A DNA stretch of 33,221 nt. Source: Albidovulum sp. bin36. GTDB lineage: Bacteria; Pseudomonadota; Alphaproteobacteria; Rhodobacterales; Rhodobacteraceae. Each line of letters starts with the position of its first letter. Position 1 is the stretch's first letter. The notes below the pieces were generated by a model. The model worked only from the letters and a program-made list of their open reading frames with translations. It had not been told where the DNA came from and did not search any database. Location: the NCBI GenBank assembly GCA_002238565.1, contig MPMP01000058.1, positions 1 to 33,221 on the forward strand, given 5' to 3'. The position numbers and the translations under genes are program-made. This document shows, one piece after another, positions 7,905 to 17,904 of this stretch.

Positions 7905-9272
7905 TCAACGGTAGCAGACGGCTTTGGCCGCAGCGACGACATCCTCGGTGGAAACCAAGGCAAGTTTTTCTAGGTTGGCCGCATAGGGCATTGGAACGTC
8001 TTTGCCGGCGCAGTTGGCAACAGGAGCGTCGAGCCAGTCGAACGCTTGCTGCATGAGCACGGCTGAAAGGTAGTTTCCGATCGAGCCGACGGGCCAGCCT
8101 TCTTCAACCGTTACGCATCTGTTTGTTTTCATTACAGATTTAACGACGGCCTCGGTATCCATCGGCCTAAGCGACCTTAAATCCACGATTTCGGCTCGAA
8201 TCCCGTCGTCAGCCAGGATTTCGGCGGCTTCGAGCGCTCGGGAAACGCCTATTCCGAAGGATACTATCGTTAAGTCTTCGCCTTCGCGCCAAATGCGGGC
8301 TTTGCCGATTGGAACCGTATAGTCGTCCGCCGCGGGAACATCGAAGCCGCGCCCGTAAAGAATTTCGTTCTCCAGGAAAACGACGGGATTCGGATCCCTG
8401 ATTGCCGATTTCAATAGTCCTTTCGCATCGTCGGCGGCATAGGGCTGAACGACCTTCAGCCCAGGTATATGGGCGTACCAGGCGGCGAAGTCCTGGCTGT
8501 GCTGAGCGGCAACTCGCGCCGCTGCTCCGTTCGGACCGCGGAATACGATAGGGCATCCCATTTGGCCGCCGGACATATAAAGTGTCTTGGCGGCGGAGTT
8601 GATAATTTGATCGATGGCCTGCATGGCGAAATTAAAGGTCATGAATTCGACAATCGGCCTTAGGCCGCCGAACGCCGCGCCGACGCCGAGGCCTGTAAAT
8701 CCGTGCTCCGTGATTGGCGTATCGACAACGCGCCGTTCTCCGAACTCTTCGAGCAAGCCCTGCGAAATCTTGTAGGCGCCCTGATATTGGGCGACCTCCT
8801 CGCCCATCAAGAAAACTTTTTCGTCTCGCCGCATTTCTTCGGCCATTGCGTCGCGCAGTGCTTCGCGAACCGTTTGCTGCCTGAATTCGGTACCGCGCTG
8901 CCGAACTGTCCCAAGCGAAGCGGCTGCGGCGGCGGGCGGCGACAAAGAGGGTAGGGGCGACTCCGGTTTTTCGCTTTCCGCGGGTGGCATTGGCGGCGTC
9001 ATGCTTTCCGACGTCGATTCGAGTTCTTCGCCGTCGCCAACCAGGAGAGCGATCGGCGTGTTGACTACGATCCCTTCGGCTCCTTCGGGAACGAGCAATT
9101 TGCCGACCTTGCCGTCGTCCGCCGCTTCGAATTCCATCGTCGCCTTGTCAGTTTCGATTTCGGCAAGAATTTGGCCGCTTTCGACCTTGTCGCCCTCCTT
9201 GACCAGCCACTTGGCCAATGTTCCTTCCTCCATCGTCGGCGACAAAGCCGGCATAAGGATTTCAGTTGCCAT
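7905..9272 (-). CDS. pdhB: Pyruvate dehydrogenase E1 beta subunit with N-terminal lipoyl domain
   Basis: This is the beta subunit of the alpha2beta2 E1 that decarboxylates pyruvate. At 455 residues it is over 100 longer than a plain E1 beta because it starts with a lipoyl domain (1-80, Lys43 in [13 protein letters not shown]), then a Pro/Ser/Glu linker (about 90-125), then the E1 beta transketolase-like domain beginning [14 protein letters not shown]. Within it [32 protein letters not shown] and [18 protein letters not shown] are family hallmarks. This fusion is typical of alphaproteobacteria. The ATG at 9272 is preferred to a TTG three codons earlier. AAAAGGACA lies upstream. The gene follows pdhA by 42 bp. 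Confidence 0.95.
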   Translation of the reverse strand: MATEILMPALSPTMEEGTLAKWLVKEGDKVESGQILAEIETDKATMEFEAADDGKVGKLLVPEGAEGIVVNTPIALLVGDGEELESTSESMTPPMPPAESEKPESPLPSLSPPAAAAASLGTVRQRGTEFRQQTVREALRDAMAEEMRRDEKVFLMGEEVAQYQGAYKISQGLLEEFGERRVVDTPITEHGFTGLGVGAAFGGLRPIVEFMTFNFAMQAIDQIINSAAKTLYMSGGQMGCPIVFRGPNGAAARVAAQHSQDFAAWYAHIPGLKVVQPYAADDAKGLLKSAIRDPNPVVFLENEILYGRGFDVPAADDYTVPIGKARIWREGEDLTIVSFGIGVSRALEAAEILADDGIRAEIVDLRSLRPMDTEAVVKSVMKTNRCVTVEEGWPVGSIGNYLSAVLMQQAFDWLDAPVANCAGKDVPMPYAANLEKLALVSTEDVVAAAKAVCYR

Positions 9273-9314
9273 CGAGATCAATGTCCTTTTGAAAGAGGTC
9301 GCTCACGACTTTTA

Positions 9315-10307
9315 CTAAGCTGCATATACGTCTGTCCAAAGTTCCGAAGGATCGGGTTCCGGACTGGTGCGGGAGAATTCCGCGGCTTCGTTGACTTCGG
9401 CCTTTATTTCCTGATCGATCGATTTCAGCGAATCCTGATCGGCGTGCCCGGCTTCGACCAGCATGTCCCTCGCCTGGTCAATCGGGTCCCTCGTGCTCCG
9501 AACGCCCTGAACTTCTTCGCGCGTACGATACTTGGCCGGGTCGGACATGGAATGCCCTCGATAGCGGTATGTCTTCATTTCCAAGATATAGGGACCGGCG
9601 CCCGATCTCGCGTGCTTGGCGGCCTTGGCGCCTGCATCTCTCACCGCAACCACGTTCATGCCGTCGACTGTTTCGCCCTCGATTCCGAACGAAGCGCCCC
9701 TCGTGTACAAGTCGGGTGTGGACGACGCGCGCGAAACCGAAGTGCCCATGGCGTATTGATTGTTTTCAATTACGAATACGACCGGCAGCTGCCAAAGGCT
9801 GGCCATATTGAAGGTTTCATAGACTTGGCCTTGATTGGCCGCCCCATCGCCGAAATATACGAATGTTACGCTGTCATTCCCCTTGTATTTGTCGGAGAAG
9901 GCCAGCCCCGCTCCTATAGGAACTTGAGCGCCTACGATGCCGTGCCCGCCGTAAAAATCCTTTTCGCGGCTGAACATATGCATGGAGCCGCCCTTGCCTC
10001 GCGAGTAGCCGTCCGCGCGCCCCGTCAACTCCGCCATGACGCCGTTGGCATCCATGCCGCAGGCCAGCATATGGCCGTGGTCCCGGTAGGCGGTAATGCG
10101 CTTGTCGCCTTCCCGCGCCGAGGCTTCGAGCCCGACAACGACGGCTTCCTGCCCGATATACAGGTGGCAAAACCCGCCTATTAGGCCCATGCCGTACAAT
10201 TGGCCCGCCTTCTCCTCGAATCGGCGAATTAAAAGCATTCGCCTGTAGTAAAGCAGCATTTCATCAACGGTCGCCTTTGGTCCAGACGATTTTTTGCGTG
10301 CCGGCAT
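9315..10307 (-). CDS. pdhA: Pyruvate dehydrogenase E1 alpha subunit
   Basis: The alpha subunit binds thiamine diphosphate for pyruvate decarboxylation. The 330-residue length is normal for the heterotetrameric type. The TPP motif GDGAANQGQVYE leading to VIENNQYAMGTS is intact. FCHLYIGQEAVVVGLEA, YRDHGHMLACG, GGSMHMF and the loop YRYRGHSMSDPAKYR (the segment that carries the regulatory serine in mitochondrial E1 alpha) are all present. An AGGGAG lies 11 bp before the ATG. It is the first gene of a three-gene minus-strand operon, with ftsB 438 bp further upstream on the same strand, the usual alphaproteobacterial neighbourhood. The enolase gene often found there is absent. Confidence 0.95.
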   Translation of the reverse strand: MPARKKSSGPKATVDEMLLYYRRMLLIRRFEEKAGQLYGMGLIGGFCHLYIGQEAVVVGLEASAREGDKRITAYRDHGHMLACGMDANGVMAELTGRADGYSRGKGGSMHMFSREKDFYGGHGIVGAQVPIGAGLAFSDKYKGNDSVTFVYFGDGAANQGQVYETFNMASLWQLPVVFVIENNQYAMGTSVSRASSTPDLYTRGASFGIEGETVDGMNVVAVRDAGAKAAKHARSGAGPYILEMKTYRYRGHSMSDPAKYRTREEVQGVRSTRDPIDQARDMLVEAGHADQDSLKSIDQEIKAEVNEAAEFSRTSPEPDPSELWTDVYAA

Positions 10308-10745
10308 GCCAGTTGTTGCTCCCTGCGCGAAAACCGCAATTTTCGTTCGAAATCGCGTATAACCGATTTTCGGCTGAATTCCACGCCAATTTGGACGATG
10401 TCAAAAATCTAATTTGCCGTCGCGAGTTATTGCCCCCGGTCTCGCGAATTCGCGACGAAGACCATTGGATCCGACGCATCGGGCGCGCGAATAGGCGTGG
10501 CCTCGCCCGAGCGGCCGTCGTTGTCAGCAGGACTTGGAATCAGCCGGGCGAAGCCAAATTGGACTCGCGGCCGCCATCGCCCCGTTTCAAACCGCTTTCG
10601 GCTTGGGATCCCGGCTGACGCAGCGGACGTGGAAAGTCCAAATCGCATTTCGTCGGCGTTGCGACAGCTTGATTCAATTCGGGCTGTCCTACGGAATTCG
10701 ATCTCGCTCCGCTTGCCTGAGCGCGGGTGCTTGAGGCCTTCGAGT
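10308..10745. other. 438-bp interval between ftsB and pdhA
   Basis: No gene is supported. Being directly upstream of pdhA on the minus strand, it should hold the pdh promoter, but I see no clear consensus. Open frames here have no recognisable domain and overlap one another on both strands. Confidence 0.5.
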
Positions 10746-11048
10746 CTATTTTACGACAAACTCGTCGTCGCGGATCATTCCAAGCACTATTCGGGCTCTT
10801 TCATCGAGCAAATCCAAGTCGAGATTGCCATCGGAAAGTCGATTTGTCTTGTTGGCAAGAATCTCGAGTTCGGATTCGATTTCAAGCAGTGTATTCGTTA
10901 ACTCGATTTCGCGATCCAATGCCGCTACCCGGCTAATAATTCCGTATTCGCCTTGCACCGCCTCATAGGCGAAGTGGAATCCTAGCAACGCCATGCCCGT
11001 GAAGCAGGCAATTGCGCCGTAGATTCTTATATTTATCCTGAACTTCAA
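10746..11048 (-). CDS. ftsB: FtsB/DivIC-type septum formation initiator
   Basis: This 100-residue protein has one N-terminal transmembrane helix (about 8-28), a short periplasmic coiled coil (RVAALDREIELTNTLLEIESELEILANKTNRL) and the C-terminal motif LLDERARIVLGM, which is typical of the alphaproteobacterial FtsB/DivIC family. These proteins join FtsL and FtsQ in the divisome. The position upstream of pdhA also fits. The likely start codon is TTG, since no in-frame ATG lies upstream. A short ATG frame ending in MSKN overlaps it (ATTGA) but looks like chance. Confidence 0.8.
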   Translation of the reverse strand: MKFRINIRIYGAIACFTGMALLGFHFAYEAVQGEYGIISRVAALDREIELTNTLLEIESELEILANKTNRLSDGNLDLDLLDERARIVLGMIRDDEFVVK

Positions 11049-11792
11049 TTTTTGCTCATGTGCCTCGATTCGGCATTTTTGCTGCCGATTGCCGGAAAGA
11101 ATAGCAAATTGCGGAGGAAAAAAAAGTCCGATTTGCAGGACGCGGAAAATTTTCGAATCGATTCGTCAAGTTTGGACGATTTTTTGCGATAGCCAGCGAA
11201 TCGAATCTGCCGGCAATTGGCGGCACTTCTAGAATGAGCAAATGGCGGAGCTGACCGAATCTTAAAATTCTCAAGATTCTCAATCCGCCATTCGGCGGAG
11301 CGACGGCTGAAGCAGCTATCGTCCGGGCCGAAGCCGGAATGTCCGACTACGCGGCGCTGCATTCAGTCGGTCGGCCGAATTTGCTTGGCATGCGCATCGG
11401 GACCAGCGGTATACGTTGGCGACGTAGTGCTTGTTGTGCATGATGCCCGCTTTCACATTCTAGGAATAAGATTATCGATCAAGGGCGCGTCGTCGAATGG
11501 CGGCTAGGCCAATGAGCGGCGTAGTCCGCCAAGGTCACTTTTCGACGGAATATGCAGGTCCGGAGTCGCAAGCGCCGCTGCGGCGCCTGAACGGCTTTCC
11601 AGGGCCGTCGATCGCGCCGGCCGAATCGACCGCCGCCGGAAACGCCCGCATCGTGAGATTGCGCCGGAACGAAATTGTTTGCAAAGCACTGAAAAAAAGG
11701 ACTTCCCGTTCGCTTGTTAGGCCGAATCGCGCGATCTTTTCCATTCGATGTCGACTGAACGCAATTCAACACTCGCGAAAACAAGCGGAATT
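11049..11792. other. 744-bp gene-free interval
   Basis: This is the longest empty stretch in the compact part of the window. Several overlapping frames on both strands reach about 100-120 codons, but none has a domain, a good start or a partner. The stretch 11390-11443 begins MRIGTSGIRW, slightly like the start of DUF72 (YecE) proteins, but it stops after 17 codons. An enolase gene would be expected near ftsB in many relatives and may have been lost or moved. Confidence 0.5.
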
Positions 11793-12983
11793 CTAGCATG
11801 ACAAAGCGGCAATGCCGGGAAGTTCCTTTCCCTCCATCCATTCCAGAAACGCTCCGCCCGCCGTCGACACGTAGCTGAACGCCTCCAGCTGGCCGGCGTT
11901 GCGAAGAGCGGCTACGGTATCGCCCCCGCCGGCGACAGAAAGAAGTTTGCCTTGGCTAGTCAGCATGGCGACCTCCGCGGCCAATGCATTGGTCGCGCGA
12001 TCAAATGGCTTGATTTCGAACGCGCCGAGCGGGCCGTTCCAAAGCAGCGTCCGGCACCGGGCGAGCAACTCGGCAATATGCGCGACAGTGGCCGGCCCGC
12101 AGTCCAAAATCATTGAATCACTCGGGCATTCGCCGGCTGGAACGGTACGCGAGCTCGCGCCGGGGCGGAAATCGCGCGCGACGACCGCGTCAGCGGGAAT
12201 CACGATTTTGCAATCGGCGGACCTTGCCGCGGAATATACTTCGCCGACAATTCCCAGCATTTCGGATTCGGCGAGAGATTTTCCGATTTCATATCCTTCG
12301 GCGAGAAGAAAGGTGTTCGCCATTCCTCCTCCGACAATGAGGAAATCCACCTGGCCGACGAGATTCTCCAGTACGGACAGCTTTGTGGATACTTTTGCGC
12401 CGCCCACGAGTGCGGCTAGCGGTCTATCGGGCTGGCCCAGCGCGGAGTTCAACGCGGACAATTCGGCTTCCAAGAGCAGTCCGGCGCATGCCGGAAGCAG
12501 ACGGGCAACTCCTTCGGTCGAAGCGTGCGCGCGATGCGACGCCGAAAAGGCGTCGTTGCAATAGATGTCGCCGAACCTTGCGAGATTCGCCGCGAATCGA
12601 GTGCAATTGCTCTCTTCGCCGGGAAAAAACCTGGTGTTCTCGAGCAGCGCCACGCCGTTGCCGGCGACTTCGGCAGCGCGTTCGGGCGCATCCGCGTCCT
12701 CAATCCCTTCAATAATGCCTACTTCGCAGCCGAGCGAATTGCTAAGCTCGGGAATGAGATTCGTCAGGGAGAACTCAGGCGATGGACGGCCCTTCGGTCG
12801 CCCGAGATGAGCCATAAGCACGACGCGACCGCCCTTGCCGCGAATCTTTGCAACGGTCGGCGAAATCCTGTCTATCCGGGTGGAGTCCGATACCTTTCCG
12901 TTTTGAAATGGCACATTTATATCGACGCGAACCAGGACGCGCCGGCCCGCAAGAGGAAAATCCTCGAGAGTCTTCCACCTCAC
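11793..12983 (-). CDS. pgk: Phosphoglycerate kinase
   Basis: PGK interconverts 1,3-bisphosphoglycerate and 3-phosphoglycerate with ADP/ATP. The 396-residue length is normal. N-terminal substrate motifs are [16 protein letters not shown], the arginine-bearing [11 protein letters not shown] and [29 protein letters not shown] and the C-terminal [14 protein letters not shown] carry the nucleotide site. The start codon appears to be GTG at 12983. It is the last gene of tkt-gap-pgk, 56 bp after gap. Confidence 0.96.
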   Translation of the reverse strand: MRWKTLEDFPLAGRRVLVRVDINVPFQNGKVSDSTRIDRISPTVAKIRGKGGRVVLMAHLGRPKGRPSPEFSLTNLIPELSNSLGCEVGIIEGIEDADAPERAAEVAGNGVALLENTRFFPGEESNCTRFAANLARFGDIYCNDAFSASHRAHASTEGVARLLPACAGLLLEAELSALNSALGQPDRPLAALVGGAKVSTKLSVLENLVGQVDFLIVGGGMANTFLLAEGYEIGKSLAESEMLGIVGEVYSAARSADCKIVIPADAVVARDFRPGASSRTVPAGECPSDSMILDCGPATVAHIAELLARCRTLLWNGPLGAFEIKPFDRATNALAAEVAMLTSQGKLLSVAGGGDTVAALRNAGQLEAFSYVSTAGGAFLEWMEGKELPGIAALSC

Positions 12984-13039
12984 GGTTCGATTGTCCAGGT
13001 CTAGCTATGCGCCGCCGGCCGGTTGCCGCGAATCGCTCC

Positions 13040-14041
13040 TCAAGACAATTTTCCCATGGCTGCGGCTACGTCCGCCATGCGGTTGGAGAAGCCCCATTCG
13101 TTGTCGTACCAGGTTAGAATTCTGCATAGGCTGCCGTTGACGACTTTGGTCTGATCAAGGTGAAATACAGAGGAATGCGGATCGTGGTTGAAGTCCGACG
13201 AAACAAGCGGTTCGTCGGTGTAGCCTAGAACGCCTCTCATCGGTCCATTTGCCGCTTTTACGATCACGGCGTTGATTTCTTCCGGCGAAGTCTCTCGAGC
13301 GGATACGAACGACAGGTCTACGACTGATACATTGGGAGTCGGCACGCGTATCGCGATGCCGTCGAGCTTTCCGTTCAATTCCGGAAGCACGAGCCCTACG
13401 GCTCTAGCCGCGCCGGTCGATGTCGGGATCATCGACATCGCCGCCGCGCGCGATCTGTACATGTCCTTGTGCATGGCGTCGAGAACGGGCTGGTCGCCCG
13501 TGTAGCTATGAATCGTCGTCATGAATCCGCTCTCGATGCCGATTGCATCGTTTAGCACCTTGGCAACCGGCGATAGGCAGTTCGTGGTGCAGGAGGCGTT
13601 GGAGACGATTCGGTCGCGGCGTGTCAAAGATTTATGATTGACGCCAAAAACAATCGTCTTGTCGCTCCCGGAGGCGGGTGCGGAAACCAGCACCTTTCCC
13701 GAACCGTTTTCAAGGTGGGCGGCGGCCTTGTCGCGGCTGGTGAAAAGTCCGGTGCATTCCAGCGCAATGTCGATATCGGACCAGGGCAGTTCTGCCGGGT
13801 CCCGAATCGCAGTGATCCTAATCGGCCCCGAACCGGCATCGATGAAGCCATCCCCGGATTCAATCCTGTTCGGAAACCGGCCATGCACCGTGTCGTATTT
13901 CAGAAGGTGCGCCATCGCGCCCACGGAGCCCAAGTCGTTGATGGCGACGACCCTAACGTCTTTTCGCCCGCTTTCGAAGATCGCGCGCAGTACATTGCGG
14001 CCGATCCGGCCAAATCCGTTAATCGCTAAATCTATTGCCAT
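13040..14041 (-). CDS. gap: Glyceraldehyde-3-phosphate dehydrogenase, type I
   Basis: GAPDH oxidises glyceraldehyde-3-phosphate in glycolysis. The 333-residue protein begins with the Rossmann motif INGFGRIGRNVLRA, has NDLG at the cofactor-specificity strand (consistent with NAD) and the catalytic Cys151 in SNASCTTNCLSPVAKVLN. TGAARAVGLVLPELNGKLDG and the C-terminal WYDNEWGFSNRM are canonical. A ribosome-binding site (AGCAGGAG) precedes the ATG. It lies between tkt and pgk. A 257-bp spacer separates it from tkt, so it may have its own promoter. Confidence 0.97.
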   Translation of the reverse strand: MAIDLAINGFGRIGRNVLRAIFESGRKDVRVVAINDLGSVGAMAHLLKYDTVHGRFPNRIESGDGFIDAGSGPIRITAIRDPAELPWSDIDIALECTGLFTSRDKAAAHLENGSGKVLVSAPASGSDKTIVFGVNHKSLTRRDRIVSNASCTTNCLSPVAKVLNDAIGIESGFMTTIHSYTGDQPVLDAMHKDMYRSRAAAMSMIPTSTGAARAVGLVLPELNGKLDGIAIRVPTPNVSVVDLSFVSARETSPEEINAVIVKAANGPMRGVLGYTDEPLVSSDFNHDPHSSVFHLDQTKVVNGSLCRILTWYDNEWGFSNRMADVAAAMGKLS

Positions 14042-14078
14042 TTATCGACTCCTGCTGAATTAATCTGATTCTCGGGCC

Positions 14079-14098
14079 GCCCGCGCTACGCCGCGGGC
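14079..14098 (-). terminator. GC-rich hairpin in the tkt-gap spacer
   Basis: GCCCGCG (14079-14085) pairs with CGCGGGC (14092-14098) around a 6-base loop, 38 bp upstream of the gap start on the minus strand. No T-run follows, so it may be an mRNA processing or stability element rather than a terminator. Confidence 0.3.
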
Positions 14099-14298
14099 GA
14101 ACGAACCCGCCATTGCAACATGTTTCGCCTAGTCTTTTTGGAAGGCCTTCGGCGCCCGAAGCTGAATTTGCCGTCAATATTGAAGATGGCGACTTTACGC
14201 CGACAAAAGCCGGTCCACTCGCAAAGCCCGCCGCGCTCCTTCTCGAATGCTTCGGGACGAGAATCCATATTATTCATTCGTTTTGATTGACCTGCGCG

Positions 14299-16317
14299 CT
14301 AGAGCAGGGATTTGGCCTTCTCTGCGACTGCTTCGGCGGTGATCCCGAATTTTTTGAAAAGGTCACCTCCCGGGGCCGACGCTCCGAAGGACTCCATGCC
14401 GACAAATCCAGCTTTCCTATCCAAGCCGCGCTCGCCGCAAAGCCATCTGTCCCATCCGGTCCTAGCCGATGCCTCGACCGCGATGCGGACCGCTCCCTGG
14501 GGCAGAATCCGCCTCCTATATCCCTCTTCCTGGAGTTCGAATTTTTCCAGGCACGGCATGGAAACCACCCGGGTGCCGATCTTCTCGGCTTCCAGAATCG
14601 AACGAGCATTCATCGCAACGGATACCTCCGATCCGGTTGCCAGGAGAACAACCTGCCTTCTCGCCGATTCAGGCGCAATTACATAGGCGCCTAGCGATAC
14701 GAGATTGCGATGCTTGTAGCTTGTCCGCAGCGTTGGAAGACCTTGCCTGGTCAACGCCAGAACGGAAGGGGAGTTTCTCGACGTCAGGGCCAATTCCCAG
14801 GATTCCGCCGTCTCGACGGTATCGCAGGGCCGATAAACGTCCAGGCCGGGTGTCGCGCGAAGCATGGCCAAATGCTCGACCGGCTGGTGCGTAGGCCCGT
14901 CCTCGCCAAGTCCGATGGAATCGTGCGTCATAACATAGACAACGGGAATGCCCATCATGGCCGAAAGCCGAATGGAAGGCCGCGCATAGTCGGCAAAGCA
15001 CAGAAAAGTGCCGCCATACGGGCGCACGCCTCCGTGAAGCGCCATGCCGTTCATTGCCGCGGCCATGGCGTGCTCCCTGACGCCGAAATGCATATAGCGC
15101 CCCTGCCTGTTTTCGGGCGAGAAGATTCCAAGGCCGGGCGTCTTGGTATTGTTCGATCCTGTGAGATCGGCCGAGCCGCCGATTGTTTCCGGTACCACGG
15201 GATTGACGGCCGCCAGAACCATTTCCGACGATTTTCGGGTCGCCAATTTAGGTCGCTCCTCAGAGATTTCTTTCTTGAGTTTTCGGATCACGTTCGACAG
15301 CCTTGGCGGAGCGTCGCCGGACATCATCCTTTCAAAGAGCTGTCGCTTCCGACTAGGCAATTCTTCAATGCGTTGATTCCATTGCCGGCGCGCTTCGCCT
15401 CCCCGAAGCCCGATTTGCTTCCATGCGGCCGCTATGTCGTCGGGGATCGCGAAGGGCGGAAAGTCCCAGCCATAGGCTTCGCGCACTTTTTCGATTTCGT
15501 CGGCTCCCAGGGGCGACCCGTGCGACGCGGCGGTGCCTTCCTTGGACGGCGAGCCGAATCCGATTCGAGTCTTGCAAGCCAGCAGCGTCGGCCTTCGGCT
15601 TCGCCGAGCCTTGCTTAGGCAAATATCGATTGCCTCCGGGTCGTGGCCGTCGCATTCCAAAACATTCCAGCCGCACGCCTGGAAGCGCGCGGCCTGGTCG
15701 GTTCTGTCGGCTAGTTCGACGCTGCCGTCGATAGAAATCCCGTTGTCGTCCCATAGGACGATCAGTCGCGACAGCTCGAGCCTGCCCGCGAGGCTGATCG
15801 CTTCATGGCTTAATCCTTCCATTAAGCAGCCGTCTCCCGCGATTGCGTAGGTCGAGTGGCTAACGACGCGAGATCCGAATCTTTTTTGCAGGGACTCTTC
15901 CGCAATCGCGAACCCAACGGCGTTTCCAAGGCCTTGCGCGAGGGGCCCGGTAGTTGTCTCGATGCCCGAGGCGCACTCGAATTCCGGATGGCCGGCCGTG
16001 CGAGATCCTAGCTGGCGAAAGTTTTCAATCTCGTTCATGGGCATGCTGCGGTAGCCCGTAAGGTGCAACAGCGAATAAAGGAGCATTGAGCCGTGCCCCG
16101 CCGAAAGAATGAACCGGTCGCGATCCGGCCATTCGGGCGCCTGCGAATCAAATTTCAAATGGTTTCTGAACAGTACAGTCGCTACGTCGGCCATGCCCAT
16201 CGGCATCCCCGGGTGGCCGGAGTTCGCAGCTTGCACCGCATCCATGGACAATGCGCGAATCGCTGCCGCCAGTTTCCAGTGCTCGGGATGCCTGGATTTA
16301 AGTTCATCGATCTGCAT
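14299..16317 (-). CDS. tkt: Transketolase
   Basis: Transketolase moves two-carbon units between sugar phosphates in the pentose phosphate pathway, using thiamine diphosphate. The 672-residue length is normal. Motifs seen are [16 protein letters not shown] near the N-terminus, the TPP motif [20 protein letters not shown], and in the middle and C-terminal domains [39 protein letters not shown] and [12 protein letters not shown] prefer the ATG at 16317 because AAGGGA lies just upstream. A second ATG six codons earlier (16335) lacks one. It is the first gene of tkt-gap-pgk and diverges from the zapA pair. Confidence 0.96.
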   Translation of the reverse strand: MQIDELKSRHPEHWKLAAAIRALSMDAVQAANSGHPGMPMGMADVATVLFRNHLKFDSQAPEWPDRDRFILSAGHGSMLLYSLLHLTGYRSMPMNEIENFRQLGSRTAGHPEFECASGIETTTGPLAQGLGNAVGFAIAEESLQKRFGSRVVSHSTYAIAGDGCLMEGLSHEAISLAGRLELSRLIVLWDDNGISIDGSVELADRTDQAARFQACGWNVLECDGHDPEAIDICLSKARRSRRPTLLACKTRIGFGSPSKEGTAASHGSPLGADEIEKVREAYGWDFPPFAIPDDIAAAWKQIGLRGGEARRQWNQRIEELPSRKRQLFERMMSGDAPPRLSNVIRKLKKEISEERPKLATRKSSEMVLAAVNPVVPETIGGSADLTGSNNTKTPGLGIFSPENRQGRYMHFGVREHAMAAAMNGMALHGGVRPYGGTFLCFADYARPSIRLSAMMGIPVVYVMTHDSIGLGEDGPTHQPVEHLAMLRATPGLDVYRPCDTVETAESWELALTSRNSPSVLALTRQGLPTLRTSYKHRNLVSLGAYVIAPESARRQVVLLATGSEVSVAMNARSILEAEKIGTRVVSMPCLEKFELQEEGYRRRILPQGAVRIAVEASARTGWDRWLCGERGLDRKAGFVGMESFGASAPGGDLFKKFGITAEAVAEKAKSLL

Positions 16318-16705
16318 TTGAAACGTCCCTTGCATCGGGCCTAGCGTTGATGAATGACGCAGGCGCCAGGAAATCTTAGACTAGGCGAACGCTGTCTAAT
16401 AGTCGAATTTCAAGAAATTTCAAGTTGCGCGGGAACCGCCGGATCGAGGCGGCGCATGATCCCGACCGCCTCCGCACCTTTGCGGCGCAGTCCGGGACCT
16501 CGTGAAGATTTCGTATTCGCAAAACGCCGACACTTGATAATCGGAAAAAAAATTGAGACTATCGCGCATTCCGCGCGATGGCAGCGATTGCCGGAAAGGG
16601 GCGGCGGAATTATGGCTGGTCGTTAAATGTTTCGAATCGCGTCATGGCGCGCGAGCGGAAGACGGCCTGCATGGTCCGCTTGGAAGAAAAAGAGAATGAA
16701 TTCAC
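16318..16705. promoter_or_regulatory. Divergent promoter region between tkt and the zapA pair
   Basis: No gene is supported. A 10-bp direct repeat, AATTTCAAGA then AATTTCAAGT (about 16406-16425), lies in the half nearer tkt. A related TTTCAAG element occurs upstream of the indolepyruvate oxidoreductase at 19445. This could be a repeated operator. I could not identify -35/-10 boxes with confidence. Confidence 0.35.
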
Positions 16706-17146
16706 ATGGACAGGAAAGTCCTTGAGTGTGCAGCGCGAATCAACCATGCGCTCGACCGAATAGACTTTGCCTTGGAGAAAGGCGCCGCAGCCCTGGCCCC
16801 GCAACGAGATGGCGGGATGAAACCGGACGATTCGGCGGCAGCTTTGGAAGCCGCGCGGAATGCGGAATTGAATCGCTTGAATGAAGAAACGAATGCCATA
16901 AGGGAAAAGCTAAAACTCGCCGAAAACGATCTCCTTAGATCGAAGTCGGAAGTCGATAGCCTGATGGCGATTTTCGAACAGTGCAAGAGCGAGAAAGCGA
17001 TTTTGGCTAAAGCGTCGAAGTTGAGGGAAGATGCTCTATCGGCGGAAATCGAGGCCGTCAAAGAGGAAAGAGCATCCGAAATCAAAATTCTCGATTCGAT
17101 AATCAAGGACTTGGAGCCTCTGATCGGGGACGAGACAGATGCCTGA
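16706..17146 (+). CDS. Coiled-coil protein upstream of zapA (DUF4164-like)
   Basis: The 146-residue protein is mostly predicted helix with heptad-like runs (AALEAARNAELNRLNEET, then AIREKLKLAENDLLRSKSEV and LREDALSAEIEAVKEERASE). It has no signal peptide or transmembrane segment. In many alphaproteobacteria a coiled-coil gene of the DUF4164 type sits directly upstream of zapA and diverges from tkt. Position and composition fit this, but I see no specific signature residue. The gene overlaps zapA by 8 bp, which implies translational coupling and a possible role with the Z-ring. Function is unknown. Confidence 0.75.
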   Translation: MDRKVLECAARINHALDRIDFALEKGAAALAPQRDGGMKPDDSAAALEAARNAELNRLNEETNAIREKLKLAENDLLRSKSEVDSLMAIFEQCKSEKAILAKASKLREDALSAEIEAVKEERASEIKILDSIIKDLEPLIGDETDA

Positions 17147-17513
17147 AATCGCGGTACAGGTCGGCGGGCGCGACTATAACCTAATCTGCGACGAGCATGA
17201 GATCGCGGCTACGAAGGCTGCTTCCGAATACTTGGACCATGAAATTGCCGCCATCAGAGTTAAAAATCCCAATTCGTCCTTGCAGCAGCTTCACTTTATG
17301 TCGGCGATAATTTTAGCCGACAAATTAATCGGACTGGAATCCGAGATGGCGCAAGTCAAGGAAATCCTAGCCAATATGGAAAAAGTCGCCGAAGATTACA
17401 AATCGCGTTCCGACGATTTGCCTATTTCCGAAGCACTTGAAGCCTTCGCCGAAAGGGCCGAGGAATTGGCGGATCGGCTGGAGCTTGCACTCGCGCCGAA
17501 TAGCAGCCGCTGA
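17139..17513 (+). CDS. zapA: Cell division protein ZapA
   Basis: ZapA crosslinks FtsZ filaments in the Z-ring. The 124-residue protein starts with the ZapA domain (EIAVQVGGRDYNLICDEHE, then a helix with AASEYLDHEIAAIR and LHFMSAIILADKLIGLESEM) and continues with a C-terminal coiled coil (AEDYKSRSDDL and beyond). It is translationally coupled to the upstream coiled-coil gene (8-bp overlap). In many alphaproteobacteria the 6S RNA gene follows zapA. Here only 22 bp separate it from the convergent grxD, so 6S RNA is not at this site. Confidence 0.9.
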   Translation: MPEIAVQVGGRDYNLICDEHEIAATKAASEYLDHEIAAIRVKNPNSSLQQLHFMSAIILADKLIGLESEMAQVKEILANMEKVAEDYKSRSDDLPISEALEAFAERAEELADRLELALAPNSSR

Positions 17514-17535
17514 TTTTACCGAGCGCTACGCAGGT

Positions 17536-17901
17536 TCAGGCGTTTGATTCGCGGATTTTGTCGGCGGCCTGCTTGTCGAACTCAATGAATTTATTTTCGA
17601 AGAGTTCGTCGAGTTCGCCTGATAGCGCCATTTCCGTAATAATGTCGCATCCGCCTACGAATTCGCCCTTAACGTAGAGCTGAGGTATCGTCGGCCAGTC
17701 GGAATAGTCCTTTATTCCCTGGCGAACGCTTTCGTCGGCAAGAACATTGACATCCTTAAACGCCACATTGAGGAATTTAAGAACACCGGCGACGCGCGCG
17801 GAAAAACCGCATTGCGGCATGGATTCCGTTCCCTTCATAAAGAGCACGACATCGTTCGATTCTACTGTGTTTTTAATGCTTTCGCGGGTTGTTTCGTTCA
17901 T
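17536..17901 (-). CDS. grxD: Monothiol glutaredoxin, Grx4 type
   Basis: The active site is Cys31-Gly-Phe-Ser (PQCGFSARV), the hallmark of monothiol glutaredoxins that bind a [2Fe-2S] cluster with glutathione and pass it to acceptors such as BolA. The 121-residue protein has the expected WPTIPQLYVKGEFVGGCDI glutathione-binding segment. It follows bolA by only 3 bp on the same strand, which matches the known physical Grx4-BolA partnership in iron regulation and Fe-S trafficking. Confidence 0.95.
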   Translation of the reverse strand: MNETTRESIKNTVESNDVVLFMKGTESMPQCGFSARVAGVLKFLNVAFKDVNVLADESVRQGIKDYSDWPTIPQLYVKGEFVGGCDIITEMALSGELDELFENKFIEFDKQAADKIRESNA

Positions 17902-17904
17902 TGC

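Noticed and set aside
11045..11362. 105-codon minus frame overlapping the ftsB start
   Set aside because: It has no domain and an odd composition, and nothing suggests function. The overlap with ftsB is by chance of the ATTGA sequence.
11390..11443. Possible start of a DUF72 (YecE) protein, MRIGTSGIRW
   Set aside because: The frame stops after 17 codons, and no further DUF72 motif is seen downstream in any frame.
14086..14277. 63-codon minus frame in the tkt-gap spacer
   Set aside because: It covers the GC-rich hairpin, has no domain and no clear ribosome-binding site.
17514..17535. 6S RNA gene expected after zapA
   Set aside because: Only 22 bp separate zapA from the convergent grxD, so there is no room.
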